From assembly GCA_016934975.1 (NCBI GenBank), contig JAFGRV010000060.1, forward strand, positions 1 through 33,759: 33,759 bases of DNA. The letters run 5' to 3'. This DNA comes from Spirochaetales bacterium. Its GTDB lineage: Bacteria; Spirochaetota; Spirochaetia; SZUA-6; JAFGRV01. The first letter of the stretch is position 1, and every line of letters begins with the position of its first letter. The notes beneath the pieces are model-generated. The model saw nothing but the letters and a program-made list of their open reading frames with translations, was not told the origin of the DNA and made no database searches. Below are positions 1-9,956 of this stretch, piece after piece. A program made the translations under genes and the position numbers.

Positions 1-124
1 GTAAATTATTTCAAAAGAATAATATGGGAATAAAAATAGTACTTGCCAGAATAAAAATAGTCTTATAAACTGGGATTCTGTATAATAAGATGTTGTGTGC
101 TGATAATAAAAAGAGAATTTTTCA

Positions 125-826
125 ATGAAATATAAATGGTTACTCTTTGATGCTGATGATACTTTGTTCGACTACAATAAAGCGGAATTTGCAGCACTAA
201 GAAAAACATTCAAAGAAGAAGGTCTCGATTGTTCTGACGTCTGCCATATGCGTTATAGAAAAATTAATTTTGGATTGTTTAAGGAACTTGAAAAAGGTTT
301 AGTATCATCCAATGTCTTGAGAACAAAAAGATTCGAGTTGCTATTTCAGGAGTTTGGTATTCAACTTTCTGTTCAGGAATTTTCAAAAAAATATCTCTAT
401 AATTTAGCTCATAACTCAATGTTAATAGCAGAAGTTCCGGAAGTAATTCGTAAATTGTCACCATTCTATAAAATGCTTTTAGTGACTAACGGAATAGCTG
501 ATGTTCAGAGACCTCGCTTAGAACAATCTGAAATAATAAAATATTTTGAGGGTATAATCATATCCGAGGAAGTAGGTGTCGCAAAACCTGCCGCTGAATT
601 CTTTGATATTGCATTTCATCAAATGGGATATCCCTCAAAAAAGGATGTAATGATAATAGGGGATAGTTTAACATCCGATATGGCAGGTGGAATAAATTAT
701 GGAATTGACACCTGTTGGTATAATCGAAACAACATAAAAAATGAAAATAAATTAAACATTACATATGAAATCAATGAACTCAGCAACTTATTAAAAATCG
801 TTGACTTCACACAACAAACCAATTAA
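125..826 (+). CDS. HAD-superfamily hydrolase, YjjG-like noncanonical pyrimidine nucleotidase
   Basis: N-terminal FDADDTLFDY HAD motif I, LLVTNG motif II, VGVAKPA and IIGDSLTSDMAGG motifs III/IV. Confidence 0.85.
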   Translation: MKYKWLLFDADDTLFDYNKAEFAALRKTFKEEGLDCSDVCHMRYRKINFGLFKELEKGLVSSNVLRTKRFELLFQEFGIQLSVQEFSKKYLYNLAHNSMLIAEVPEVIRKLSPFYKMLLVTNGIADVQRPRLEQSEIIKYFEGIIISEEVGVAKPAAEFFDIAFHQMGYPSKKDVMIIGDSLTSDMAGGINYGIDTCWYNRNNIKNENKLNITYEINELSNLLKIVDFTQQTN

Positions 827-902
827 CCTATGCCCGGTAACAAGCTCGCCGGGCTGGTTATCGGCACGTTAAGCAGACGATTCGACGCGGAAGAGGTTTT
901 TA

Positions 903-1753
903 TGAAAATAACAAATATTGATGTGTATGAACTCATTGCCGAAGGAGGGCAGTCAAGAATTTATAATTTTGATGAGACTAAAATCATTAGAGTGCCAAAA
1001 AGAGAAAGTGATTATGAACGTATTAAATACGAATATGATGTATATAAATCTTTAGAAGATATGGTTAACGTACCAAAAGTATATGAAATTGTTGACTATA
1101 AAGATATTCCATGTTTAATAATGGAAAAAATAACAGGTAATGATCTTTTTTTTAACCTTAAAAAAAATTTATTTAATATATTTACCTTACCCAAAATACT
1201 CGCTACCTTGCATTCAGAATTGTTTCAAATATCCATAAATAATACTTTTGAAAATAATCACAATAAAGCTATCTATTGTATATCAAAATCAACATCTTTA
1301 TCTTCAGAAATAAAAAGTATATTATTGGAACGTCTAAATACATTAGAATTTGGTTCGGTATTATGTCACGGTGACTTTCATCCTGGAAATATTATTGAAG
1401 CAAATAATCATAATTATATTATAGATTGGTCATCAGCAACGATTGGCTCACCGCTTTTTGATATTGCACATACATTTTTGTTATTAATGAACATACCAAA
1501 GTTGAATAATGTTTCAGATACAGAGCATAATATACAGAAAAAATTCACAAGATATTTAGGTAAAAAATACTTACGATTAGTTTGTAAACAGAACAATATA
1601 TCAATAAATTCTCTTTTTCCATATATTTTAATTAAAGCAGGAGAAAGAAGCTATTATGGAATAGATAATGAAAAAAATTGGTTGGTTAAATTTATTGAAA
1701 ATACTATTCATGAGAAAAGTATTAATGTACTTAAACTGGAAAAATATGCCTAA
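903..1753 (+). CDS. Aminoglycoside phosphotransferase-fold (APH/choline kinase-like) phosphotransferase; substrate unknown
   Basis: Brenner motif LCHGDFHPGNII followed by YIIDWSSA; start set at ATG 903 (MKITNIDVYEL) after gaagagg rather than ATG 830. Confidence 0.8.
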
Positions 1754-1835
1754 CAACTGCTTCAACCTGATATTTTCTTTGTCACGATTTGTGCTGTCGC
1801 TGCGCTCCTGACGCACAAATCATCTTTGTATTTCC
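1748..1835 (+). other. attC-like (integron cassette recombination site) left half
   Basis: GCCTAAC at 1748-1754 matches R'' consensus RYYYAAC and contains the stop codon of the upstream ORF; followed by AACTGCTTCAACCTGA (L''-like) and a dyad GATTTGTGC (1786-1794)/GCACAAATC (1813-1821). No GTTRRRY R' box found to the right. Confidence 0.45.
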
Positions 1836-1985
1836 ATCGTATTCCACTCAGATCCATTTGTCAAAATACCACCTGTGGATAAAAAAAGAATAGGAGTGTC
1901 TACGACAATCCTCTTGATTTGACTAATTAAAGTTTATCCAAAAAATGTTCACCTAGATCCATGATACGGTCAAGATGAAATTTGC

Positions 1986-3284
1986 TTACGGATAAAAACG
2001 GTTCAGCATCCTCGGGAATGGAATGGTTTCACGGATATGTTCAACCCCGGCGATCCAGGTGATGAGACGTTCCAGTCCGTAGCCGAATCCGCTGTGAGGG
2101 ACGGAGCCGTATTTCCGGGTATCGACATACCACTGAAACTTATCCACCGGCATATTTTCTTGGTTCATCCGTTCCAGGAGCAGATCCAGGTTGTCTTCCC
2201 TTTGTGATCCCCCGATAAGCTCACCGAATCCTTCGGGTGCCATGAGGTCGCTTGCCTGGACATAGTTGGGATCATCCTCACAGCGCTTCATGTAGAATGC
2301 TTTGATTTTTGCGGGCCACCGGTCGATGAACAGGGGTTTGTCAAAAATATCGGCGAGGAGGGTTTCATCATTTGCCCCGAGGTCAAGGTCTTCCGTAATC
2401 TCCGAGCCTTTGTCCCGGAGAATCTTTACCACTTCTTTGTGGGTTATCCGTTCAAAAGGGGCTTTAATTGATTCGAGTTTTGAAATGTCTCTCCCTAAAA
2501 TCTCAAGCTCTTTGATATTCTTATTTAATACATCCTGAACGATATAACAGATAAGGCGTTCCTGTATCGCCATATTATCTTTGTGTTCAAAAAATGCCAT
2601 TTCGGCGTCCATCATCCAGAACTCGATAAGATGTTTCCGGGTTTTGGATTTTTCCGCCCTGAATACAGGCCCGAAGTCGTAGACCCGCCCGTGGGCCGAG
2701 ATAAGGGCTTCCAGATAGAGCTGGCCGCTCTGGGAAAGATAGGCTTTCCCCAGGTCAAAGTAATCCAGCTCGAAAAGTGTTGTCGTCCCCTCGCATGAGT
2801 TCGCGGTGATAATCGGCGTATCTATTTTAATGAAATCTTCCTTATTAAAGAAATCGTATGTTGCATAGATGATAGTATTTCTGATCCGCTGAATTGCCCA
2901 CTGTTTTTTGGAACGAAGCCAAAGATGCCTGTTCTGAAGAAGGAAATCCGGGCCATGCTCTTTTTTTTCAATGGGATAAGGTTCACTTTTGGAAATAATC
3001 CGGACATCCTCTGCCTGAAGCTCAAAGACACCTTCTTTCTTGGGATGCTCGCTCACAGACCCCTGAACCATGACAGCGCTTTCCCGGGTTATTTCATTTA
3101 TTGTATTCCATTGTTCTTCTGTCATATCCGGTTTGCTGGCAACCGCCTGAATATAGCCGCTCCCGTCTCTTATCTGAAGAAAAGCGATTTTACCGGAACA
3201 CCGTGAGTTATGAACCCAGCCCTTTAACGAGACTGATTTTCCCACATAGTCTTTAATTTTGTTTATAAGCACGTACTCCGCCAT
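1986..3284 (-). CDS. asnS: Asparaginyl-tRNA synthetase
   Basis: Class II AsxRS motifs: FGPVFRAEKSKTRKHLIEFWMMDAEM, SGFGYGLERLITWIAGVEHIRETIPFPR; OB-fold N-terminus. Start set at ATG 3284 (MAEYVLI) preceded by GGAGG; the ORF-track start is a TTG. Confidence 0.95.
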   Translation of the reverse strand: MAEYVLINKIKDYVGKSVSLKGWVHNSRCSGKIAFLQIRDGSGYIQAVASKPDMTEEQWNTINEITRESAVMVQGSVSEHPKKEGVFELQAEDVRIISKSEPYPIEKKEHGPDFLLQNRHLWLRSKKQWAIQRIRNTIIYATYDFFNKEDFIKIDTPIITANSCEGTTTLFELDYFDLGKAYLSQSGQLYLEALISAHGRVYDFGPVFRAEKSKTRKHLIEFWMMDAEMAFFEHKDNMAIQERLICYIVQDVLNKNIKELEILGRDISKLESIKAPFERITHKEVVKILRDKGSEITEDLDLGANDETLLADIFDKPLFIDRWPAKIKAFYMKRCEDDPNYVQASDLMAPEGFGELIGGSQREDNLDLLLERMNQENMPVDKFQWYVDTRKYGSVPHSGFGYGLERLITWIAGVEHIRETIPFPRMLNRFYP

Positions 3285-3349
3285 AGTATCCTCCAATACG
3301 ATTTATTTTATCATGTTTGATGAATGCAGTATAATATTACGCACGTTTC

Positions 3350-3399
3350 GCTATTATTCCACCATCCTTGTTTTTAAGTAAGGATGGTGGAATAATAGC
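3350..3399. repeat. 20-bp perfect inverted repeat with 10-nt loop upstream of asnS
   Basis: GCTATTATTCCACCATCCTT (3350-3369) / AAGGATGGTGGAATAATAGC (3380-3399); no U-tract on either side. Confidence 0.9.
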
Positions 3400-3571
3400 A
3401 CAAGGAAGCGAGCCTTTACAAGTGGAGAAATTCAAAAACATCGTTACCCCGATAATATCGATGATTCAGAGTATTGAAAAACCATCAAGGAGTAGAAAAT
3501 AAAAGAATATAAATCACTTTTCTTTCAGGCATATTGCTATACAAAAGAAGATCCTTTACTCTATAAATAGA

Positions 3572-4420
3572 ATGGGAATCATTATAAACAAGAAAAAGAT
3601 ATTTACTTACATTGATGACAACCGGATAATAAAATTAAAAAAAGTTCTTAAATCAATCAACCTTAATACATTTATTAATAAAGAAGGGAATACACTCCTT
3701 CTCCATGGAGTGCTGAAAAACAATAAAGATATGGTAACATTATTATTGGAGTCAGGCGCTCTTCCGGACATCAGTAATAAAATTTTACAGAATAATAATT
3801 ATACATATCCCCTTCATATTGCCGCTTCCCGGAATTATCCGGAGATTGTGAAATTACTCCTTGCGTATGGCGCAAACCCGGAGGTAAAGGATATAAAAGA
3901 CCTGACACCCCTCCATCACGCTTGTAAATACGGTTCTTATCTCTGTGCCGGGGAGCTCGTAAAGGGTGGAGCAAGGGTAGATGCAACGACGATATTCAAT
4001 ACCCAGCCGTTACACTATGCTGCCGAAAAAGGATATACGACAATTGTCGAATTATTGCTTGAACATGGTGCCCCGATAAATGGCATCCCGAATGATGAGA
4101 AACCGCCTCTTTACTGGGCAATGAAAGGTCTTTGGATAGAAACAGCAAGGGTATTGATAAATCATGGAGCCATTTCGGATTTTTTAAACCTCTCCGGATT
4201 ACAAAAAGACTTTCTCTGCGGAAAAGAACCGGACTTACGGAATGAGAACCTTGATGAGATTGATGTATTCGGGCGGACTATTTTATTTTACGCAATTGCT
4301 TCGAAGGATTCCGGGTTAACCGAAAGATTGATAGAATTGGGTTGCGATAAGGAGCTTAAGGATATCTTTGAGTTCAGAGCAGAGGATTACTCTCCGTATA
4401 ATCAGTTGACTCATTTTTAA
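3572..4420 (+). CDS. Ankyrin-repeat protein
   Basis: Multiple ANK repeats: YPLHIAASRNYPEIVKLLLAYGANPEVKD, TPLHHACKYGSYLCAGELVKGGARVDA, QPLHYAAEKGYTTIVELLLEHGAPI. Confidence 0.92.
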   Translation: MGIIINKKKIFTYIDDNRIIKLKKVLKSINLNTFINKEGNTLLLHGVLKNNKDMVTLLLESGALPDISNKILQNNNYTYPLHIAASRNYPEIVKLLLAYGANPEVKDIKDLTPLHHACKYGSYLCAGELVKGGARVDATTIFNTQPLHYAAEKGYTTIVELLLEHGAPINGIPNDEKPPLYWAMKGLWIETARVLINHGAISDFLNLSGLQKDFLCGKEPDLRNENLDEIDVFGRTILFYAIASKDSGLTERLIELGCDKELKDIFEFRAEDYSPYNQLTHF

Positions 4421-4507
4421 TGATGCCCTACTATCATATAAATAATATCTCATTCTCTGTGGCTTACATACAGAGAGATTTATTTTTATTTATAAAGGAG
4501 ATTTCTT

Positions 4508-7500
4508 ATGCCACAACAAAGTGAGAATAAAAATCCAAACTATCCTGAAACAGATACTATCAAACAAATAAAAAGTGCTATTACCAGTAATTGGAAAACC
4601 GACAGGGAGCATGCCTTTTCACTCTATGAAAAACTCCTTGAACTTGAAAAAGAAAATAAAAAAGATAAACAATCCGAACATACCGAACATACTGATAAAG
4701 AATATATTATCAAATTGGCTGAAAAATACTTTGATTCCGAATCTATCGGTCCGGAACTATTGGAAACCGCTTTATCGGAAAAAGTAATTACCTATATTAA
4801 AAAACAGATTGATGCATTCCGCTGGCAGGACAATACGAAAGCTATCGCTTACGCGCAAGAAATCATCCGGATAGGAGAATACCGGGGGGATTCAAATCAG
4901 AAAGCTTTCGGACTCATGTGCCTGGGAGACAGTATGGTATTCACCGGGGACCAGCTCAAAGAAGCCTGGAAAATACAACATCAAGGCGCGAAATTGTATC
5001 TACAAACCGGGAATCTAATGGGATGGGCCTTGACAACTATCGGAAGAGTCGGCATTTGCATCGAACTTGAATGTGTTGATGAAACTCTCAAAGAGGCAAA
5101 GACGGCCCTTGAATTCTTTAAGAGATATAATCACCAGGATTATTTTGTACGCCTGTCTATAAATATAATGCGGTTATTAAATGAAATAGGACAATATGAT
5201 GAGGCACTCTCCCTATTCAATAATGCCTTTACAGTGACCACGAATCTTAAAGAAAACAAAGAAATGCATCTTTTAATCCTCTACAATAACGCGGGAATCA
5301 CCTACTGGCAAAAAGGCGAGTTTAACCGGGCCTTTGATTGCTTACTCAATGCGAAAGATTTGGCAGCTAAACTTAATAAAACAGAGAGTGTCACCGTAAT
5401 CCTGACTAATATTGCTTATATTGAGAATATGCGCGGTAATTATAACGAAGCCTTGCGGCTTACCGACTCGATTCTCTCCGGCGCTAAAACAGAAAACACT
5501 CTTTACATATTACGAACAAAAAGGATCATGGCAGATTGTTATCTAAACCTTAACAGGGATCAGGAAGCATTCGAACTGGCAAGGACGATCATCAGCGACC
5601 TGTCTTTACCCGGTAAAAAAAACCTTATCGATCTTGCCCATGCTTTCCATCTATTGGGCACAATCGAAGCAAAGAAGGGAATGTTTAAAAGTTCGGAACA
5701 GAGTTTTAAAAAAGCAAAAGATAATTTTCTCGCGTTACAATGCGACACATGGGCCTGGTATACGGAACTATTACGGGGGAAGATTTTATTAATGAGGGGA
5801 GAATATAAAAAAGCGTTAGACATCGCAGATGATTCCATCACTTTTTTTAAAAAATCAAACCAGAATATCAATCTATCCAGGGCATATCTCTTTAAAGCTG
5901 AATGTTTGATCGGGCTGCAACAATATGATGAAGCCCTGTCCACAGGCAAAACCCTTCTTAAAACTGATAAGCCGGGCAATATCTTTAGTATATATTATAA
6001 TACATATATCATGATGGGCCGGGCAGAAGAGGTGCGGGGAAATGACGAGAGCAGCAAAAGATTTTATAATAAAGCCATAGAAAAAATCGAAGGGCTCCAG
6101 CAAAATCTGACCATTACGATCCGTCCGGAATTTCTGGAAGATAAATGCGATGGAATCCATTCACTTATAAGGCTCCTCCTTGCTCATGATAACCTCACAG
6201 AAGCATATGAAACGGTTGAACGGCTAAAATCGATGACTATTCTGGGATACCTTGCCAACCGTAAAAGGCTTTACTGGTCGGAAAAAGACCCGGAATCCCG
6301 GGAGCTTATCCGGGAGCTCCGGCTTTTACGTAATGATTATAATTGTCTTTACAGATTATATCAGGAGAAACCGTCGTTACAGGATGATGATCCTGCTTTA
6401 GAAACAAAGGTAATAGAAACCAGGATTAATCATTATGAAACGAGAATGCGCGCTATTATTGAAAAACTCTATTTACTGAACGCGAAAAAAAATCGTTACA
6501 TTCCCATAGAAAAACACAGCTTAAAGGATACTCAACTCCATCTTCCCGAAAACTCTTTTTTAATTCAATACTATAGTAATGGCGAAGCTATGTGGGCATT
6601 TATTATTGAAGAAAAAACAGAGTTTGTGTACAAATTCCCCGTGACAATCAGCCATATCGGAGAACTCCTGGAAAAATATTATGATAATATTAATTACGCC
6701 CTCCAGGAAGGAATACATTCACCGATCCTCCCAAACCTTACACGACTTGCCCGCCGGTTGGGCCGGGAACTCTATAATGCACTTATACAGCCTTTTGAAC
6801 ACCTTCTCCGGGAGAATAAACAATTACTCATCGTCCCCTTTGGATTGCTTCACTATATCCCCTTTAACATACTTTATAATGGGAAAAGCTTTTTAGTCGA
6901 ACAGACCAATCTATCCATTCTTCCCTCTGCCGGGATTCTCTTTCGCCCTCATTTCTCAAAAAAACCGGGTATGGTGATACTCGCCCACGCAGGTGAAGGC
7001 GAAATCACAAATACAATCGCGGAAGCAAAAGAAATCAGCACCTTTACGGAAAGTGAACTCTATTGTAACAAAGAGGCAACCCCGGGCTGTCTTGAATCAA
7101 CACCAAAGCAAATACTTCATATCGTAGCCCACGGTAAACACAGAATCGATTACCCCGAACTTTCATACATACAGCTCGAAGACGGTTATCTCTATGCCGA
7201 TGATCTGCTGCAAAAAGAGCTTGATTATGAACTCGTCACCTTAAGCGCCTGTGAGACCGGAAAAACTATGGTGAAAAAAAGCGAAGAAATGATCGGCTTA
7301 ATCCGTGGAGTTCTTTTTGCAGGAGCACAATCAATTGTCGTAAGTATGTGGCGTATTGATGATAATATGACAGTTCAACTCATGAAATCTTTCTACCGGG
7401 CACTATTCTCAGGCAAATCAAAGGTCCTTTCTTTATGTACTGCCCAGCGGGAAATTATAGAAACCTATCCCAATCTGCATCCTGCATTCTGGGGGGCATT

Positions 7501-7549
7501 TCAGCTCATAGGACATTCGGGCCCGTTATCTCATCAACCTCTCTCATAA
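4508..7549 (+). CDS. TPR-CHAT domain protein (caspase-like HetF-associated-with-TPR protease)
   Basis: Many TPR-like helices; C-terminal CHAT with LLIVPFGLLHYIPFNIL, His motif QILHIVAHGKH and Cys motif VTLSACETGK, then VLFAGAQSIVVSMWRIDD. Confidence 0.92.
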   Translation: MPQQSENKNPNYPETDTIKQIKSAITSNWKTDREHAFSLYEKLLELEKENKKDKQSEHTEHTDKEYIIKLAEKYFDSESIGPELLETALSEKVITYIKKQIDAFRWQDNTKAIAYAQEIIRIGEYRGDSNQKAFGLMCLGDSMVFTGDQLKEAWKIQHQGAKLYLQTGNLMGWALTTIGRVGICIELECVDETLKEAKTALEFFKRYNHQDYFVRLSINIMRLLNEIGQYDEALSLFNNAFTVTTNLKENKEMHLLILYNNAGITYWQKGEFNRAFDCLLNAKDLAAKLNKTESVTVILTNIAYIENMRGNYNEALRLTDSILSGAKTENTLYILRTKRIMADCYLNLNRDQEAFELARTIISDLSLPGKKNLIDLAHAFHLLGTIEAKKGMFKSSEQSFKKAKDNFLALQCDTWAWYTELLRGKILLMRGEYKKALDIADDSITFFKKSNQNINLSRAYLFKAECLIGLQQYDEALSTGKTLLKTDKPGNIFSIYYNTYIMMGRAEEVRGNDESSKRFYNKAIEKIEGLQQNLTITIRPEFLEDKCDGIHSLIRLLLAHDNLTEAYETVERLKSMTILGYLANRKRLYWSEKDPESRELIRELRLLRNDYNCLYRLYQEKPSLQDDDPALETKVIETRINHYETRMRAIIEKLYLLNAKKNRYIPIEKHSLKDTQLHLPENSFLIQYYSNGEAMWAFIIEEKTEFVYKFPVTISHIGELLEKYYDNINYALQEGIHSPILPNLTRLARRLGRELYNALIQPFEHLLRENKQLLIVPFGLLHYIPFNILYNGKSFLVEQTNLSILPSAGILFRPHFSKKPGMVILAHAGEGEITNTIAEAKEISTFTESELYCNKEATPGCLESTPKQILHIVAHGKHRIDYPELSYIQLEDGYLYADDLLQKELDYELVTLSACETGKTMVKKSEEMIGLIRGVLFAGAQSIVVSMWRIDDNMTVQLMKSFYRALFSGKSKVLSLCTAQREIIETYPNLHPAFWGAFQLIGHSGPLSHQPLS

Positions 7550-7697
7550 TTTTTTTTACATCTCCTCTTTTTTTGTGACAAAACAATAAAAAAACAATTC
7601 ATCCTAGATGAGGAGGATTGCCTATGGAATAAACTTTATAGCGTAATATGAACATAAGGTTCATTACAAAAATTTATTAATTAAAAGGAGATGTAAT

Positions 7698-8930
7698 ATG
7701 AAAGGAATAAATATTTCGAGAATGAATGTCCTGATAGCCATGGTTTTTATTTTGTCCATGGGGATGGGATACGGACAGGTTCATATCGATCTGGGAATTC
7801 CCAATTCAATTCCCTGCTATTGCCAGGAAACTGGGTTTTGGTGCGGAGCTGCTGTGGGACAGATGATACTTCAGGGGTATCCGGGGGGCCTTGAATTCCC
7901 TAATACTCAAGCTGATGTCTGGAGCACTATCCAGCTTTATAAAAATGATCCGGGAGTTCCCTGGTTTACCGATCCCGATGGCCTTCGAGGGGCGCTCATG
8001 GATCTGGGAAGCTCCCCCGGTGTCAATTGGGTGGTCTATGCAAAACCGGACAAAACAAAACTGATGTATAGTGTGGCTTATTGGATGAATAAAAGAGAAT
8101 ATCCCGTGGCGATCCTGATAAACGATTGGGCACATTGGGTGAATATAGTTGCCATAGAGACTGATGTTGATCCCCTTACCAATACCACAGTCAACTTGCA
8201 GTGGATTAAGATATACGACCCTGCTTCACCTTGGGGTTGTCCGTCGGCTGTAAGCGGGGGTGTGACAACATCCATGACCGGGGCAGCCTGGTATAATCCG
8301 GTGAATAACTATTTAGATAATCCCGGAAATTATCCCGCGAGTAAATGGAATGGTAATTTCATCGCGGTTATTGAACCTCCGAAACAAGACGGGATTGTTC
8401 TCGCCCCTAAAATAGAAGTCGTTCAGAAGGGAAGAATCCTTCCGCCGGAAGTAATAATGGAATACACATATAAATGGATTAAAAAGTATAATTTATTCGA
8501 AGACAGAACGTATAGCAGTTTCAGGAACCTTAATCCCCTTGAACCTATTCTTGTAAACAAGTCATTCGGGGCATACTATATCGTACCTTTTGGCTTTCCC
8601 GAAGATAATATCGCCCAAGGGTCACTGATCCTCAATGCATATACCGGTGATTTCGAACAAATCGGGGCTTATAAAAAGCCGGGAACATATCTTTCCGAGA
8701 AAGAGGCTGTACGAAAGGCTTTGAATTATCTGAAGTGTGGATGTAATGCTTATGTTGAAAAAGCAGAATTGAAATACATCTATAGTTCACAATCGGCAAA
8801 TCGCTTTTCACCAGTGTGGGAAGTACAGATTTATGCTGATGATCTAATAAACGAGAATACAGACATTCTTTATGTTACCAACTTGGGAGATGTATTGGAA
8901 CATCTTACCTTCCGGACTTTTGGTGATTAA
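7698..8930 (+). CDS. Secreted C39-like (papain-fold) cysteine peptidase
   Basis: Signal peptide MNVLIAMVFILSMGMGYGQ; Q/C motif CQETGFWCGAAVGQMIL, His motif NDWAHWVNIVAI, IYDPASPWG. Confidence 0.75.
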   Translation: MKGINISRMNVLIAMVFILSMGMGYGQVHIDLGIPNSIPCYCQETGFWCGAAVGQMILQGYPGGLEFPNTQADVWSTIQLYKNDPGVPWFTDPDGLRGALMDLGSSPGVNWVVYAKPDKTKLMYSVAYWMNKREYPVAILINDWAHWVNIVAIETDVDPLTNTTVNLQWIKIYDPASPWGCPSAVSGGVTTSMTGAAWYNPVNNYLDNPGNYPASKWNGNFIAVIEPPKQDGIVLAPKIEVVQKGRILPPEVIMEYTYKWIKKYNLFEDRTYSSFRNLNPLEPILVNKSFGAYYIVPFGFPEDNIAQGSLILNAYTGDFEQIGAYKKPGTYLSEKEAVRKALNYLKCGCNAYVEKAELKYIYSSQSANRFSPVWEVQIYADDLINENTDILYVTNLGDVLEHLTFRTFGD

Positions 8931-8999
8931 ACTTTTCATTTTATATACTGACAATTTTATAAATCCCTGATTACTATCAGGACAGTATAATCCCTTAAA

Positions 9000-9040
9000 T
9001 CAGCCTGTTATATTTTTCATAACAGGCTGAACTTTTGTTT
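9000..9040 (+). terminator. Intrinsic terminator after the C39-like gene
   Basis: TCAGCCTGTTAT (9000-9011) / ATAACAGGCTGA (9019-9030) followed by ACTTTTGTTTT. Confidence 0.85.
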
Positions 9041-9173
9041 TACTATTGCTATCCCGGACTTAATTCGGATACTGCAATTTTTATTGCCACAACCGCATAG
9101 AGAACAAAGTTATGTCCGGGGTAATAATGGAATAATTTATTTTTATTTTTAAATGTGCCGGTTGGATAGGGGA

Positions 9174-9812
9174 TTATTCATCAACCTTGCATTGAAATGA
9201 GAGAAAAGTCCCGGTCTTATTCGAGAGGCGTATAATGACGGGGACGAGTTCTTTAATAGTACTCCGGAATGAACAGAGGGTATCGATTTGTTGTGTTGTG
9301 ATAAGTTTATTGCTCTGCCAGATTTCAAGCAAAGAATTAATCATCATTTCCTCGTGGGATTCATCCGGAATAAATTGGCCCTTAAACGTAAAACCATCAT
9401 CTTTCTGAATAATGCTGTAATACATATCAATATATTCATTTTCTTTATACTTTATTTTTAATTTTCTATTTTTCTCTTTTGTTCCTCCGGTACCACGGAC
9501 TGCTGTTTTTAATTCCGGGGCAATATATTGAACGTCATTACGGGGAAACGGAATTATTTTTTTTAAAACTTCCGAGGTTTGGAGATTGGATTTAGTGTTG
9601 GTGATATCACCTTCCACGAATTCTTTCAGATCTTCCAGTTCTTCCCTGCACCAAGGGCAGGTCTTCAGATGGCTTTCTATCTCTTCTTTTAGATTATCGG
9701 GAAGGAGATTAAAATGGAAATCTCCCAAGTCCGAAGAAGTGGGACAATCAAAACGGTATAACTGTGACGTTAATCTTTTTTCGAAGTCATCTATTTCGTC
9801 TGATCCCGGCAT
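9174..9812 (-). CDS. Zinc-binding anti-sigma-like protein (zf-HC2/ZAS), apparently soluble
   Basis: HLKTCPWC matches HX3CX2C; adjacent to sigma-like gene; no obvious hydrophobic transmembrane segment in the translation. Confidence 0.75.
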   Translation of the reverse strand: MPGSDEIDDFEKRLTSQLYRFDCPTSSDLGDFHFNLLPDNLKEEIESHLKTCPWCREELEDLKEFVEGDITNTKSNLQTSEVLKKIIPFPRNDVQYIAPELKTAVRGTGGTKEKNRKLKIKYKENEYIDMYYSIIQKDDGFTFKGQFIPDESHEEMMINSLLEIWQSNKLITTQQIDTLCSFRSTIKELVPVIIRLSNKTGTFLSFQCKVDE

Positions 9813-9853
9813 ATGCTTTTATTCCTTTCCTATAATATACAGCGTTTTAACAG

Positions 9854-9892
9854 CATAGTATAGCCTTTGTTTTCAAAGAAGGCTGCACTATG
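9854..9892. promoter_or_regulatory. Long hairpin in the sigma/anti-sigma intergenic gap
   Basis: CATAGT-at-AGCC...GGCT-gc-ACTATG, with an inner TTTG/CAAA pairing; 42 bp upstream of the anti-sigma ATG. Confidence 0.5.
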
Positions 9893-9956
9893 ACCTTAAC
9901 GTAACTGTCACTATAATAAATGCATTACATACCCAATTCGTCACAACTTTTACTAG

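Noticed and set aside
830-902. N-terminal 24 residues of the 830-1753 ORF (MPGNKLAGLVIGTLSRRFDAEEVF)
   Set aside because: They overlap the GC-rich inverted-repeat/attC-like segment; the kinase fold starts at MKITNIDVYEL (903) with a ribosome-binding site.
2302-3206. Plus-strand ORFs inside asnS (2302-2538, 2583-2798, 2925-3206)
   Set aside because: Antisense to a strongly conserved gene; no family motifs or RBS.
3358-3391. Palindrome upstream of asnS as an intrinsic terminator or T-box
   Set aside because: No U-tract on either strand and no T-box consensus; kept only as an unexplained palindrome.
5560-6160. Minus-strand ORFs 5560-5979 and 5873-6160 inside the TPR-CHAT gene
   Set aside because: Antisense shadow ORFs of a well-supported CDS.
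9053-9120. CCCGGAC/GTCCGGG arms flanking ~54 bp between the C39 and anti-sigma genes as a mobile element
   Set aside because: Only 7-bp arms, no target duplication or second copy seen; may simply be convergent-terminator structure.
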